From NCBI RefSeq assembly GCF_000768705.1, contig NZ_AVPJ01000021.1, forward strand, positions 1-47,276: a stretch of 47,276 nucleotides of DNA, written 5' to 3'. Below, piece after piece: positions 16,990 to 25,755 of the stretch (position 1 is its first letter; the number at the start of each line of letters is the position of its first letter). Made by a program: the position numbers and the translations under genes. Source of the DNA: Knoellia sinensis KCTC 19936. Its GTDB lineage: Bacteria > Actinomycetota > Actinomycetes > Actinomycetales > Dermatophilaceae. The notes below the pieces were generated by a model. That model saw only the letters and a program-made list of their open reading frames with translations, was not told where the DNA came from and searched no databases.

Positions 16990-17991
16990 TCCCGTTCCGT
17001 TGCTGCCCGTCGGCGGCTGACTCGCCGGAGGCGGACGCTCGAAGTCGACGTCGATCTGTTGGTACTGCTTGAACCGACCGATCCGAGCCTGCTGGGCGTA
17101 GGCCCGGCGATCCCCATCGGTGAGATCCACATTGTCGGTGAACAGCGTGAGGAGCGCCCGAGGGTAAAGGTGGTTCGCACGCACGACATCGGCTTCGGCG
17201 AAGAACACCGTCCCAAAGGCCGCGAGGTGGAAGAACACGAAGAGTCCGATGACGAGGCCGAAGACGCTGTTGATCGCGGACGTCGCGTTGACCGCTCGCT
17301 CGACGAACCCGACGCCGAAGTACTGCAGACCCTGCCACGTGAGAGCAGCGCCGAACGCCCCGATGAGGACATCCCGGAGCCTCAGGTTCAGCGCAACGGC
17401 CCGGCGCATCCCGAGGGCGAAGACCAGGGCCGTACCGAGGAACGTCGCCACGACGACAGCGACACGAGTGGTCACCGGAAAACTGCCAATCGCCCGCGCG
17501 CTCACGATCGAGATCGTCGTCGTGATGATGACGAAGAGCAGGATGGTGAGGAGCAACAGGAAACTGCGTCCGCGGGATCGGAACGGGTTGGGGCGTGAGT
17601 TCCGCGGCACCCCCCACACGGTGTTCATCGCGTACTGGAAGGCCTGCCCGATGCCGAGCCCACCGTAGAGAGCAATGACGCCGCTGACGATGACACCGGT
17701 GATGCTCCCGCGCAGTGTCGCCGGCTCCCCCAACTGCGCTCCGATCACGGGGATCTCCGACAGGGCCGAGTCGATCATCCGTTCCTGGAGGTCCGGATAG
17801 TTCTGCAGCACGAGGCTGAGGGCCGTCGTGAAGATCAGGAGCAACGGGAGGAACGAGAGGAACGAGTAGTAGGCGATGAGCCCGACCAGGTAGCCCGCCT
17901 GGTCGTCGTAGAACTTGTAGACGACCGCGAGCGGGTACCCCAGCACGGGGTGCTTGCGCTGGAATCGGTCCAGCCAGTCGACGACGGCCAC
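16975..17991 (-). CDS. YihY/BrkB-family inner membrane protein
   Basis: A 338-residue membrane protein with about six helices. The family pattern is AYYSFLSFLPLLLIFTTALSL near residue 40, ALYGGLGIGQAFQYAMNTVWGVP near 105, and the late FVFFHLAAFGTVFFAEAD near 255. YihY proteins were once called RNase BN in error; their function is unknown, with envelope or transport roles proposed. The C-terminal tail is Pro/Gly rich and probably disordered. The start is GTG 17991. The gene lies 49 nt after the PLP enzyme gene on the same strand, so it may be in the same transcript. Its end overlaps the opposing helicase gene. Confidence 0.88.
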   Translation of the reverse strand: MAVVDWLDRFQRKHPVLGYPLAVVYKFYDDQAGYLVGLIAYYSFLSFLPLLLIFTTALSLVLQNYPDLQERMIDSALSEIPVIGAQLGEPATLRGSITGVIVSGVIALYGGLGIGQAFQYAMNTVWGVPRNSRPNPFRSRGRSFLLLLTILLFVIITTTISIVSARAIGSFPVTTRVAVVVATFLGTALVFALGMRRAVALNLRLRDVLIGAFGAALTWQGLQYFGVGFVERAVNATSAINSVFGLVIGLFVFFHLAAFGTVFFAEADVVRANHLYPRALLTLFTDNVDLTDGDRRAYAQQARIGRFKQYQQIDVDFERPPPASQPPTGSNGTGSGQR

Positions 17992-18040
17992 GCACGAATC
18001 TCACCACACAGCTCGGTGTGCGGAGTGCGGTCCGCCGGGT

Positions 18041-19225
18041 TCAGGGAGACGCGGTCGCCGCGATCGCCTGTCGGAGGTCGTCGACGAGGACGTCGGCACC
18101 CTCGAGTCCGACGGACAGCCGGAGGAGCCCCGGCGGGATTCCTGCGTCGAGTCTCTCTTGCGGCGTCATGTTGAAGTGGGACGAGTTGAACGGGACGCTG
18201 GCCAAGCTCTCCACCCCACCCAGGCTGGTGGCCTCGACCGCCACCTGGAGCCTCCTGAGCACCTGAAGCACTCGTTCGTCCCCGCCCGCCAGCACGAGGC
18301 TGACCATCGCCCCCTTCGGACCGGGCATGACGCGGTCGACGACGTCGCCCGCATCCGGGTGGTCGAGCCGCCCCGGATAGCGGACGTGCTCAACCTCCGG
18401 TTCGTCGGCCAACTTGGTCGCGATCACGTCCGCCGACCGACAGGCCTCGGCCAGTCGAACCCCGAACGTTCGCAGGCCACGCCACACGAGGAACGCAGCG
18501 TGTGGATCCAGACACCCACCGAAAGTGATCATGCGCCGTTGGGCCTCATCGGCGAGCGACAGGTCATTCATCGTCACGGCTCCCGCGACGACGTCCGAGT
18601 GTCCGGCGAGGAACTTCGTGGCCGACTCGACGACGACGTCGGCGCCGAGTTCGAGCGGCCTGGTGCAGAACGGGGTCGCGAAGGTGTTGTCCACGACGAG
18701 CCGAGCGCCGGCGCCGTGGGCGATCGCCGCGACAGCGGGGATGTTCAGCAGCCTCAGCTGCGGGTTCGACAGGGTTTCGCCAAAGAGGACGGCCGGACGG
18801 TGCTCGGCCGTTGCGCGTTCCCACGCAGCCGTGTCGAACGCGTCGACGCGGACGACATTGATCCCCAGGCCCGGGAGGTCTCGTTGCAGCAGGTCATCGG
18901 TGTCGCCGTAGACCTGCTTCGAGGCCACGATCGTGTCGCCACTGCGGAGCAGGGTGACCAGCGTCGTCGCGATGGCGGCCATACCGCTGGAGGTCATCTG
19001 GGTGCGGGCAGCGCCGTGGAGCCGGGCAACCTCGGCTCCGGCCGCATCGACGGTCGGGTTGTTGAACCGCGAGTACCACGTCTCGTGCAGGCCACCGGTC
19101 CCCTGGACGTCGGCGTAGGAGGTGTCGTCGAGTTCGAACGTCGTCGACTGGTAGATCGGTGGAATGACCGGAAAGGTCCGGGACGTGTGATCGCGCCCGG
19201 GGCGATAGGGATTCTCTGCTGTCAT
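18041..19225 (-). CDS. Cys/Met-metabolism PLP-dependent enzyme (cystathionine gamma-synthase/lyase family)
   Basis: A 394-residue fold-type I PLP enzyme. It shows YSRFNNPTVDA near residue 49 (the Tyr/Arg that contact phosphate of the partner subunit), SSGMAAIATTL near 75, the cofactor Asp in VVDNTFATPF near 174, and the Schiff-base Lys in ESATKFLAGHSDVVAG near 197. A C-terminal LRLSVGLEGADVLVDDL closes the fold. It could be a cystathionine synthase or lyase or a methionine gamma-lyase; the sequence alone does not decide. The start is ATG 19225 with AGGAG upstream; it overlaps the preceding M20 gene by ATGA, so the two are translationally coupled. Confidence 0.9.
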   Translation of the reverse strand: MTAENPYRPGRDHTSRTFPVIPPIYQSTTFELDDTSYADVQGTGGLHETWYSRFNNPTVDAAGAEVARLHGAARTQMTSSGMAAIATTLVTLLRSGDTIVASKQVYGDTDDLLQRDLPGLGINVVRVDAFDTAAWERATAEHRPAVLFGETLSNPQLRLLNIPAVAAIAHGAGARLVVDNTFATPFCTRPLELGADVVVESATKFLAGHSDVVAGAVTMNDLSLADEAQRRMITFGGCLDPHAAFLVWRGLRTFGVRLAEACRSADVIATKLADEPEVEHVRYPGRLDHPDAGDVVDRVMPGPKGAMVSLVLAGGDERVLQVLRRLQVAVEATSLGGVESLASVPFNSSHFNMTPQERLDAGIPPGLLRLSVGLEGADVLVDDLRQAIAATASP

Positions 19226-20379
19226 CGGGACTCCTGAGCCGTTTCGGTGTGGGGTCTGGTTGGTCGCCAGTCGTTCAGCACGTGGATCAAGGCGTCGGTG
19301 AACGCACTCACCTGACCGAGGGAAACCCACTCGTCCGCGGCATGCAACCCTCCCCCGGATGGACCGCAGATCACCGTGGGGCACACCTGCTGCCAGAGGG
19401 GAGCCTCCATCCAGTAGGGCGCATCGAACGTCGGGGCCGTACCCAACCGACCGCCCAGCGCTGCCGCGTAGTCGACAGCCGGGCCAGATTCGTCCATGCG
19501 CCACCCATCGCGCCCCGCCACAAGAGTGGCCTCAGCCTGCCATTCCGGCTCCAACAAGGAACGGACCTCGGCAAGCGCCTCACCGCAGGCCTGTTCAGGT
19601 GTCGTCCGCATCTCGACGAGGCACTCGGCCTCATCGGGTACGACGAACGGCGAGGACCCCCCACTCGCGACCGTCACCATGAGGTCACCACCCCGTGCCC
19701 GGACGTTCGGCGCATGTCGGTCGACGGCATACAAGAACTGCCCCAGGTGGGTGATCGCGTTGATGCCGAGTTCGGCCTGAGAACTGTGTGCCGCGCGTCC
19801 GCGGAACGTCACCCGGATGACGGCGAAGCCGCGCAGTGATCGAGCCAGGGCAAGATCCGTCGGCTCGGCGATGAGGCAGAGGTCCGGGTGCACACCCAGG
19901 TCCGGAAGCGTGGCGATCACCGACTCGCTGCCCGCGTTCAGGTCCTCCTCGTCGGCGACCAGCGCCAGCACCGGTCGGATGGGCGCCCCCGCTGCGACTA
20001 CGCGTTCAGCGGCCACGACAAGCGCCGCGACGCCACCCTTCATGTCTGCAGCACCCCGGCCATGGAGCCTGTCGCCGTCCACGCGAGGGGTGAACGGGTC
20101 AGCCATCCCCGCCACGCCGACCGTGTCGAGGTGCCCGTTCAGGATGATCGTCGGGACGTCGCCGTCACCGACAGCGGGCGGAACCGCCACCAGACTCGCA
20201 CGCCCCGGGCTGGCCGAGAGGGGCACGGAGGTGACGGTGAAGCCTGCCGCCGAAAGCCGCGATGACAGCCGCTCCAGGATGGCGCGTTCACCCGCAGCGC
20301 CCCGAACGAGCCCCGGATTCACACTGTCGATCGACACCAGTTCCGCCAGCAGCTCCACCGCGTCCTGGCGACCCGTCAT
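19222..20379 (-). CDS. M20-family metallopeptidase/deacylase (ArgE/DapE-like)
   Basis: A 385-residue two-domain dizinc hydrolase. Metal and catalytic residues are visible: GHLDTV near residue 83, GRGAADMKGG near 110, ADEEDLNAG near 145 (catalytic Glu and metal Glu), IAEPTD near 170, and a C-terminal His in GGGLHAADEW near 355. The inserted dimerisation domain has the usual GRAAHSSQAELGINAI. Typical substrates are N-acyl amino acids, succinyl-diaminopimelate or small peptides. Coupling to the PLP enzyme gene suggests it frees an amino acid that the latter uses, but this is inference. The start is ATG 20379; no clear ribosome binding site is present, and CATGAT lies 6 nt upstream. Confidence 0.88.
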   Translation of the reverse strand: MTGRQDAVELLAELVSIDSVNPGLVRGAAGERAILERLSSRLSAAGFTVTSVPLSASPGRASLVAVPPAVGDGDVPTIILNGHLDTVGVAGMADPFTPRVDGDRLHGRGAADMKGGVAALVVAAERVVAAGAPIRPVLALVADEEDLNAGSESVIATLPDLGVHPDLCLIAEPTDLALARSLRGFAVIRVTFRGRAAHSSQAELGINAITHLGQFLYAVDRHAPNVRARGGDLMVTVASGGSSPFVVPDEAECLVEMRTTPEQACGEALAEVRSLLEPEWQAEATLVAGRDGWRMDESGPAVDYAAALGGRLGTAPTFDAPYWMEAPLWQQVCPTVICGPSGGGLHAADEWVSLGQVSAFTDALIHVLNDWRPTRPHTETAQESR

Positions 20380-20534
20380 GCATCGATCATGCCTCCGGTG
20401 CGGGCACAGGAGGCGGCAAACGACGCACGTCCCGCGTGGCCTGAGCATGCCTGAGCCGGCCAGCGCGCCCTTTGCCGCTCCTGATGCTCACCGCTACGTG
20501 AGCCTCCACTGCGACGGCGAGTGCGCTATCCGTC

Positions 20535-21422
20535 TCACGGTGTGAGGGTGGGGGTGACCGGCCGGGTCAGTACGGGGCGGCCGCTCTCGTCCACGATCGG
20601 TCGGGTGCCGACCGGCCGAGTCGTGCGTACCTCGACTCGCCGGGGCAAGAGCGCAGCGATGCAGGCATCCACCTCTTGTGGTGACACGGAGACACCGACC
20701 ACGATCACGTCTGGGAACTCGCTGACAAGCCCCTGCGCGCCATTGCATGCGCCCATTTCGATGTCGAAGGCTATGGAGTTTCCGTGGCTTGATGCGAGCT
20801 GCTTCCTGGACACGACCCCACCGGGACCGGCGAAGCTTGACGGCTCGACCGGCAGGGACGTTGTCGCTGACGGGGCAACAGCGACCCGAAGCAGAGGCTG
20901 TGGCAGTCCGTCGACCGTGAAGGACCACGCGGGCACCTCGGCTGGGCCTCTTGACGTCTCGATCTGGACGGTGGACAGCCGTGCCTGAGTGATGGTCAGC
21001 CACGGGCAACCGGGCGGCTGACCATCCGCGGAGCACTCACCAGACCGCTGGGGCAGTTGGCCGTAGGCCGCCTTCGCCCCGACGAGCGGAACCGAGAGGG
21101 ACGAGCCGTCCCCGAACCGTATGACCCCGCGCCCGCCCACATCGGGCAGGGCAGCCGAGGTGCGGATCCAGCCGTTTCCAAAGGAGGCCTCGAGGAACCC
21201 ATTGGGGCGCCAGTCCGGCTCCACGACGAGCTCTTGCAGGGGGACGAAGCCGTTGGTCCAGGCCGCGGCGATCCCGCGCTCCTGCCACGCCGCTGCCACC
21301 TCCGTCGCCCGGTCATGGAACGCACCTTCGCTCATAGGGTCGGTGGTCGAACGTTGCGTACCGCAACCCGCGAGGAGGAGTCCGCACGCGACCAAGACCA
21401 CTAGGCGTTCTGTCATGTACAT
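20535..21422 (-). CDS. Putative lipoprotein, unknown function
   Basis: A 295-residue secreted protein with a short signal peptide ending in a clear lipobox (LVACGLLLAGCG, Cys near residue 18), so it is probably anchored to the outer face of the membrane. The mature part has FLEASFGNGWIRTSAALP and RGVIRFGDGSSLSVPL, plus four Cys that could form disulfides. I do not recognise a catalytic motif. The start is taken at ATG 21422, with a second ATG at 21416 and GAGG upstream. It stands alone between the M20 gene and tRNA-Ala, all on the minus strand. Confidence 0.8.
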   Translation of the reverse strand: MYMTERLVVLVACGLLLAGCGTQRSTTDPMSEGAFHDRATEVAAAWQERGIAAAWTNGFVPLQELVVEPDWRPNGFLEASFGNGWIRTSAALPDVGGRGVIRFGDGSSLSVPLVGAKAAYGQLPQRSGECSADGQPPGCPWLTITQARLSTVQIETSRGPAEVPAWSFTVDGLPQPLLRVAVAPSATTSLPVEPSSFAGPGGVVSRKQLASSHGNSIAFDIEMGACNGAQGLVSEFPDVIVVGVSVSPQEVDACIAALLPRRVEVRTTRPVGTRPIVDESGRPVLTRPVTPTLTP

Positions 21423-21585
21423 GCGACGCACCTCGCCCCGCGAAGGTTCCGGCCAGTCGCGATCGGCCTCGGCACCCCTGCCGACCGGGCAGGCGTTGAC
21501 CGTTCTCAACACGGATCCGAGTGACAACGACGAAACCCCGCCCGACTGAGCACATCAGTGCTGGTCGGACGGGGTCACCGTCAAG

Positions 21586-21658
21586 TGGAGCTGAGGGGAT
21601 TCGAACCCCTGGCCTTCTCATTGCGAACGAGACGCGCTACCAACTGCGCCACAGCCCC
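21586..21658 (-). tRNA. tRNA-Ala(CGC)
   Basis: A 73-nt cloverleaf: acceptor GGGGCTG pairs with CAGCTCC (one G-U), D arm GCGCAGTTGGTAGCGC, anticodon stem TCTCG/TGAGA with loop TTCGCAA (anticodon CGC), and T loop GTTCGAA. CCA is not encoded after the discriminator A. It decodes the alanine codon GCG. Confidence 0.93.
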
Positions 21659-21671
21659 TTGAGCGGGGATC

Positions 21672-21677
21672 ACGATA
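21672..21677 (-). promoter_or_regulatory. Possible -10 box for tRNA-Ala
   Basis: On the minus strand TATCGT lies about 13 nt before the tRNA 5' end. The -35 region is not distinct. Confidence 0.35.
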
Positions 21678-21712
21678 ACACCGGGTGAGGCTGCCCACGA
21701 AACCGGACCACC

Positions 21713-21748
21713 CGGCATACGCTCGTTTTCATGCGCCTCCGTATGCCG
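21713..21748. repeat. Inverted GTATGCCG pair spanning a start codon
   Basis: CGGCATACG (21713-21721) and CGTATGCCG (21740-21748) face each other across 18 nt that include the ATG at 21731. The left copy overlaps the TACGCT -10 box. A hairpin here could affect transcription or early translation of the transporter gene. Confidence 0.5.
21718..21723 (+). promoter_or_regulatory. -10 box of leaderless transporter transcript
   Basis: TACGCT ends 7 nt before ATG 21731 and supports that start over later in-frame ATGs. It overlaps a CGGCATAC motif. Confidence 0.45.
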
Positions 21749-22960
21749 TCCGCCCGCCTCGCGCGCGCCGACCCCGCAGCCCTCCCCCGCCTTGGCGCCG
21801 CAGCCCCCCGTTCCGAGTCCGCGCCCGCCCCCACGCACCCCCCGATCGACACGGATCCGTCGCACCAGCCGGCCGCGTGGCAGGTCCCCATGGGCGTGCG
21901 CACCGCGAGCGAGTGGGCGTGGCGGCTCATCATCATCGCGGCGGCGATCCTCGGGGCGCTGTGGGTCTTCGCCTACCTCTCCGCGGTGACCGTCCCGCTC
22001 ATCGTGGCACTCCTGCTCGCCGCCCTGCTCAACCCGGTGACGCGCTCCCTCTGCCGCGCCCTCCCGCGGGGCGCCGCCGCCGGCATCACCGTGCTCGGCA
22101 CGCTGGCCTTCATCGTTGGCGCCCTGAGCTTCGTCGGGTCGCAGTTCACCTCGCAGTTCAGCGACATCAGCGATCAGGTCGGTCAGGGCATCGACGAGAT
22201 TCGCGTGTGGTTCCGCGACACGTTCGGCATCACCGACACCCAGGTGGAGGAGTGGGTCGACCGTGCTCGTGAGGCTGTGGGCTCCAGCGGGGGCACGCTC
22301 GGCGCGACCGCCGCCCAGGCCGGGCTCACGGTCACGCACCTCGTCGCCGGGTTCTTCATCGCCCTGTTCGCTCTGTTCTTCTTCCTCTACCAGGGCGAGC
22401 AGATCTGGGCCTGGGCCGTCCGGCTCTTCCCCCGGAACTCGCGCGACCGGGTCCACTCGTCCGGCGTCATCGCGTGGGGTCAGCTGTCGGCCTTCACTCG
22501 CGCGACGATCCTCGTCGCGGCTGCGGATGCCCTCGGCATCGGGCTCGTGGCAGGCCTGCTCGGCGTCCCCTTCGCCTCCGGGATCGCGGTGCTCGTCTTC
22601 TTCGGTGCCTTCGTGCCGATCATCGGCGCCACCATCTCGGGCTCGGTCGCGGTGCTGCTGGCGCTTGTGGCCCTCGGCCCGTTCCAGGCGCTCCTCATGC
22701 TCGGTGGTGTCATCGCCGTGCAGCAGCTCGAGTCGCATGTGCTCCAGCCGTTGCTCCTCGGCCGGGCCGTGCGTGTGCACCCGCTCGCAGTCATCCTCGG
22801 TATCGCCGGTGGCGTCGTCGTGGCCGGCATCCTCGGCGCCCTGATCGCGGTCCCCCTCGTCGCGGTCCTCAACGCTGTCGGCCACCACCTGCTCGACGGC
22901 AAGGAAGTCCCGGAGGACCTCGAGGAGGAACTCGTCGAGGCCGAACAGGCCGACGACTAG
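21731..22960 (+). CDS. AI-2E family transporter (PerM/TqsA-like membrane protein)
   Basis: A 409-residue protein. A Pro/Ala-rich cytoplasmic N-terminus (~60 residues) is followed by about eight helices. The typical pattern is two early helices (WRLIIIAAAILGALWVFAYL and VPLIVALLLAALLNPVTR), a soluble middle section (residues ~135-195), and a C-terminal half with GQLSAFTRATILVAAADALGIG, FVPIIGATISG and the conserved QQLESHVLQPLLLGRAVRVHPL near 330. Family members export AI-2 or act as Na+/H+ antiporters; no substrate can be assigned. The first codons are built on GTATGCCGTCCGCC. A perfect hairpin follows at 22971. Confidence 0.9.
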   Translation: MRLRMPSARLARADPAALPRLGAAAPRSESAPAPTHPPIDTDPSHQPAAWQVPMGVRTASEWAWRLIIIAAAILGALWVFAYLSAVTVPLIVALLLAALLNPVTRSLCRALPRGAAAGITVLGTLAFIVGALSFVGSQFTSQFSDISDQVGQGIDEIRVWFRDTFGITDTQVEEWVDRAREAVGSSGGTLGATAAQAGLTVTHLVAGFFIALFALFFFLYQGEQIWAWAVRLFPRNSRDRVHSSGVIAWGQLSAFTRATILVAAADALGIGLVAGLLGVPFASGIAVLVFFGAFVPIIGATISGSVAVLLALVALGPFQALLMLGGVIAVQQLESHVLQPLLLGRAVRVHPLAVILGIAGGVVVAGILGALIAVPLVAVLNAVGHHLLDGKEVPEDLEEELVEAEQADD

Positions 22961-22970
22961 CCACCCGGAT

Positions 22971-23008
22971 GACCGAACGCCCCGCGAGGATTCGCGGGGC
23001 GTTCGGTC
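22971..23008. terminator. Perfect 17-bp hairpin between convergent genes
   Basis: The arms 22971-22987 and 22992-23008 pair perfectly around a GGAT loop, between the convergent transporter and sepX-like genes. The stem is GC-rich with no T tract. It is a likely bidirectional terminator. Confidence 0.8.
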
Positions 23009-23035
23009 GTGTGAGCGGGGGGCGAGGCTCGTGCC

Positions 23036-24055
23036 TCAGCCACCGACGATGCGGCGTTCCGGAACTTCGTCGTATGCCGGCCACTCGGCTTCGGCCGCCG
23101 GCTCCGGCTGGGCGGTCGGCGCCGGACGATCCGCGGCCTTGGCCTTCATCGTGTAGGTGGGACGCGGCACCGGACGAGGATCCCAGGTGAGTGGGATGTC
23201 GTCCTCGTCCACCTCGGGAAGGGCGAACTGCTGAACGGCTTCGACCGGGGCCTCGACGTGGGCAGCGGCGGTGCCGTGCTCCGCTGACGCTGCTTCGCGA
23301 GCCTCGACCGCGGCGGTCGCCGGGACAGCGGGCGCGGACACATCGAAGGGTGCGTCCTCGGGAACCGAGGCTGCCAGGACCTCCTGGGCGAGTTCGAACT
23401 CACGGGCCGAGACCCTTGAGGCCGGTGCGGGCGCAGGGGCTGCGTGGTCGATCCGCTCGGCGACCTCGTCGTCCCCGGCAGCCGTCTCGCGGACAGGCTC
23501 AGCGACGGGGACGCGGCGCACGGGACGTCGGACGGCCCGCCGAGCCGAGATCTCCGCCTGGACTCCGGCGCGCAGCCACACCAGGCCGCCGACGGCCATC
23601 GCGAGCGGGACGGCGAAGGACCACCAGAGCAGGACGCCGAAGGCGGCGAGCACGGCGAAGACGAGGGTGCCGACGAGCCCGACGAGGACCACGGTCCCGC
23701 GGGTGGCACGGCTGGGATGCATCGTGGCGACCTCCGGCTCGACGACATCGTCGGCGATGTCATCGCGAGATGACGGATTCACCGAGGCCGCGACGTGGGC
23801 CTCGGCGCGCTTGACGGTGACCTGGGGGCGCACGGCGCGCGCGGGGCTCACCGCGTAGGTCCGAGGGGACTGCCCGGAGCCTTCGACCGACGGCAAGGGG
23901 GCTCGTCGTTCGAGGACCCTCATGGTCTCGGAGAAGGCGTCGACCGACCGGATCGTGGCGAGGTGCTCGCGGCGACGGACCCAGTACTGAACGAAGTAGG
24001 CAGCCCAGATCCCGATGATCACCAGGAAGATGAGGCTGCTCGGCTGCACGAACAC
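23036..24055 (-). CDS. sepX: SepX/GLPR-like actinobacterial division membrane protein
   Basis: A 339-residue protein. An N-terminal helix (SSLIFLVIIGIWAAYFVQYW, near residues 6-25) is followed by RRREHLATIRSVDAFSETMRVLER, matching my memory of the N-terminus of Streptomyces SepX and Corynebacterium GLPR. A second hydrophobic pair lies near 120-160, then a long Ala/Pro/Glu-rich disordered tail. SepX stabilises Z-rings in Streptomyces; GLPR is the membrane receptor of the gephyrin-like protein Glp. Here it is the last gene of the operon that also encodes a Glp/MoeA homologue, which supports the assignment. The symbol is by homology and context, not proof. Confidence 0.75.
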   Translation of the reverse strand: MFVQPSSLIFLVIIGIWAAYFVQYWVRRREHLATIRSVDAFSETMRVLERRAPLPSVEGSGQSPRTYAVSPARAVRPQVTVKRAEAHVAASVNPSSRDDIADDVVEPEVATMHPSRATRGTVVLVGLVGTLVFAVLAAFGVLLWWSFAVPLAMAVGGLVWLRAGVQAEISARRAVRRPVRRVPVAEPVRETAAGDDEVAERIDHAAPAPAPASRVSAREFELAQEVLAASVPEDAPFDVSAPAVPATAAVEAREAASAEHGTAAAHVEAPVEAVQQFALPEVDEDDIPLTWDPRPVPRPTYTMKAKAADRPAPTAQPEPAAEAEWPAYDEVPERRIVGG

Positions 24056-24075
24056 GACGTTAGGCGTGCGGAGCG

Positions 24076-24741
24076 TCAGGCAGTCGGACCCTCAGCGGTG
24101 TGTCGCCCAAGTGACTGTTGTGACGAGTGGGTCAGACGATCCATGAACGTGGCGCCCTCGAGGTCCTCCGTCGTGAGCGCGAACGAGCGGTGGTCGCGCC
24201 AGTCCCCGTCGATGTGGAGCATCCGGGGGCGTAGGCCCTCGTCACGGAAGCCGAGCTTGCGCACCACCGCCAAACTGGCAGTGTTCTCGGGTCGGATGTT
24301 GACTTCGATCCGGTGCAGACCCAGCTCGGTGAACGCATGGTCGGCGACGAGGGCGAGCGCCGTGGGCACGATGCCCTTGCCTGCGTTGGCCTGCGCGACC
24401 CAGTAGCCCACGGTGCACGAGCGGAAGGATCCGAGGACGATGTTGCTCACGTTGAGCTGCCCCACGAGCCGCCCGCTGGTCTCGATGACGAAGGGCAGCA
24501 TGCGTCCAGCCAAGGCCTCTGACTGATAGAAGTCGACGAGGTCCTCGATGGTTCGCGGAGCAGTGGCGGGTACCGGCGAGGTGGCGTCCCAACGACCCAG
24601 CCAGTGGCGGTTGAGGGCGCGGAGGGAGGAGTATTCGTCACCGTCCTCGGGGCGTAGCGGTCGCAGGAGAATGGGCACACCTTGAGGGGTGGTCGCGGTG
24701 AGCACGAGAGACCAGTGCTCCCGCTGCCGCCCCCATCGCAT
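24076..24741 (-). CDS. GNAT-family N-acetyltransferase, RimJ-like
   Basis: A 221-residue acetyltransferase with the GNAT core: LRPLRPEDGDEYSSLRALN near residue 27, FVIETSGRLVGQLNVSNIV near 85, the acetyl-CoA site around ANAGKGIVPTALALVADHAF near 118, and IRPENTASLAVVRKLGF near 148. The RimJ/RimL subfamily acetylates protein N-termini; the target here is unknown. The ATG shares its A with the final base of the mogA stop (TGATG), so translation is coupled. In related actinobacteria the same gene sits between the molybdopterin genes and sepX/glpR. Confidence 0.88.
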   Translation of the reverse strand: MRWGRQREHWSLVLTATTPQGVPILLRPLRPEDGDEYSSLRALNRHWLGRWDATSPVPATAPRTIEDLVDFYQSEALAGRMLPFVIETSGRLVGQLNVSNIVLGSFRSCTVGYWVAQANAGKGIVPTALALVADHAFTELGLHRIEVNIRPENTASLAVVRKLGFRDEGLRPRMLHIDGDWRDHRSFALTTEDLEGATFMDRLTHSSQQSLGRHTAEGPTA

Positions 24742-25235
24742 CAGTGATCACCACCGGCGAGCTGACTCAGGGCGTGACCCAGCACCGGTTCGAGGACTGC
24801 AAGCGCGTCGCGCACGCCACCTGCCGACCCCGGCAGGTTGACGACCAGCGTCCGTCCGGCGACTCCCGCGAGGCCGCGCGACAGCATCGCCGTGGGCACC
24901 CCGGCAGCGACTCCGGCGGCCCGAATCGCCTCTGCCACACCGGGAATCTCACGTTCGAGCAGCGGCGCGGTGGCCTCGGGCGTCGCGTCCGTGGGGCTGA
25001 TTCCCGTGCCCCCGGTCGTGAGCACGAGGTCAGGCGCTGTCGCCACCGCGGCCGCCAGGGCTGACGCCACGTCCGCGTCCGCAACGACACTCGCATCGGC
25101 CACCTCGGCGCCCCAGGCGCGCAGCGCCTCGACGATGAGGGCCCCGCCCTTGTCCGGATAGACCCCCTGCGACGCGCGCGTCGAGGCGGTCACGACGACT
25201 GCGCGCCGTCCCTCGAGGGGCCGCTCGCCGCTCAC
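24741..25235 (-). CDS. mogA: Molybdopterin adenylyltransferase family protein (MogA/MoaB)
   Basis: A 164-residue single-domain protein of the MogA/MoaB family, which adenylylates molybdopterin before metal insertion. Key motifs are VVTASTRASQGVYPDKGG near residue 15, the nucleotide/MPT loop LVLTTGGTGISPTDATPEA near 72, and LPGSAGGVRDAL near 134. MoaB-type proteins in some bacteria are inactive paralogues, so activity is probable rather than certain. The start is GTG 25235, overlapping the moaC stop (GTGA). Confidence 0.9.
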   Translation of the reverse strand: MSGERPLEGRRAVVVTASTRASQGVYPDKGGALIVEALRAWGAEVADASVVADADVASALAAAVATAPDLVLTTGGTGISPTDATPEATAPLLEREIPGVAEAIRAAGVAAGVPTAMLSRGLAGVAGRTLVVNLPGSAGGVRDALAVLEPVLGHALSQLAGGDH

Positions 25236-25732
25236 GGTTCGACCCAGTCGCCGGATCGTCCGCCGGACTTGGCGGTGACCCGGACGTCGGTGATGCGGGC
25301 GTGCTTGTCGACGGCCTTGACCATGTCGATGAGCGCCAGCGCGGCGACGCTCACGGCGGTGAGGGCCTCCATCTCGATGCCCGTCCGGTCCGCCGTGCGC
25401 ACGGTGGCGGCGATGTCGACGCCGTCGTCCGTGACCTCGAGGTCCACCGAGGCGGCGTGCACCGCGACCGGGTGCGCGAGCGGAATCAGTTCCGGAGTCC
25501 TTTTCACCGCCTGTATGCCGGCCAGTCGCGCGACCGCGAGCGCGTCACCCTTGGGGACCGTCCCGTCCCGAAGGGCGGAGACCGCCTCGCCCGACAGGAG
25601 GACGCGGCCCCGGGCACTGGCCTCGCGAGCCGTGATCGCCTTGGCCGAGACGTCAACCATGTGCGCCGTGCCGTCGGCGCGCACGTGCGTCAGCCCGCTC
25701 GCCTTCTGGCCGTCACCCTGATCGCCCGTCAC
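25232..25732 (-). CDS. moaC: Cyclic pyranopterin monophosphate synthase
   Basis: A 166-residue hexameric enzyme that, with the radical-SAM protein MoaA, makes cPMP from GTP. Signatures are LTHVRADGTAHMVDVSAK at the start, the active-site KRTPELIPLAHPV near residue 79, and GIEMEALTAVSVAALALIDM near 120 with the catalytic Lys in VKAVDK. The start is taken as GTG 25732 because GAGG lies 6 nt upstream; GTG 25744 would add four residues. A tandem array of hairpins separates it from glp/moeA (25756-25944). No moaA is in this window. Confidence 0.93.
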   Translation of the reverse strand: MTGDQGDGQKASGLTHVRADGTAHMVDVSAKAITAREASARGRVLLSGEAVSALRDGTVPKGDALAVARLAGIQAVKRTPELIPLAHPVAVHAASVDLEVTDDGVDIAATVRTADRTGIEMEALTAVSVAALALIDMVKAVDKHARITDVRVTAKSGGRSGDWVEP

Positions 25733-25755
25733 GTCGTTCCTCACTCACCAAAGTC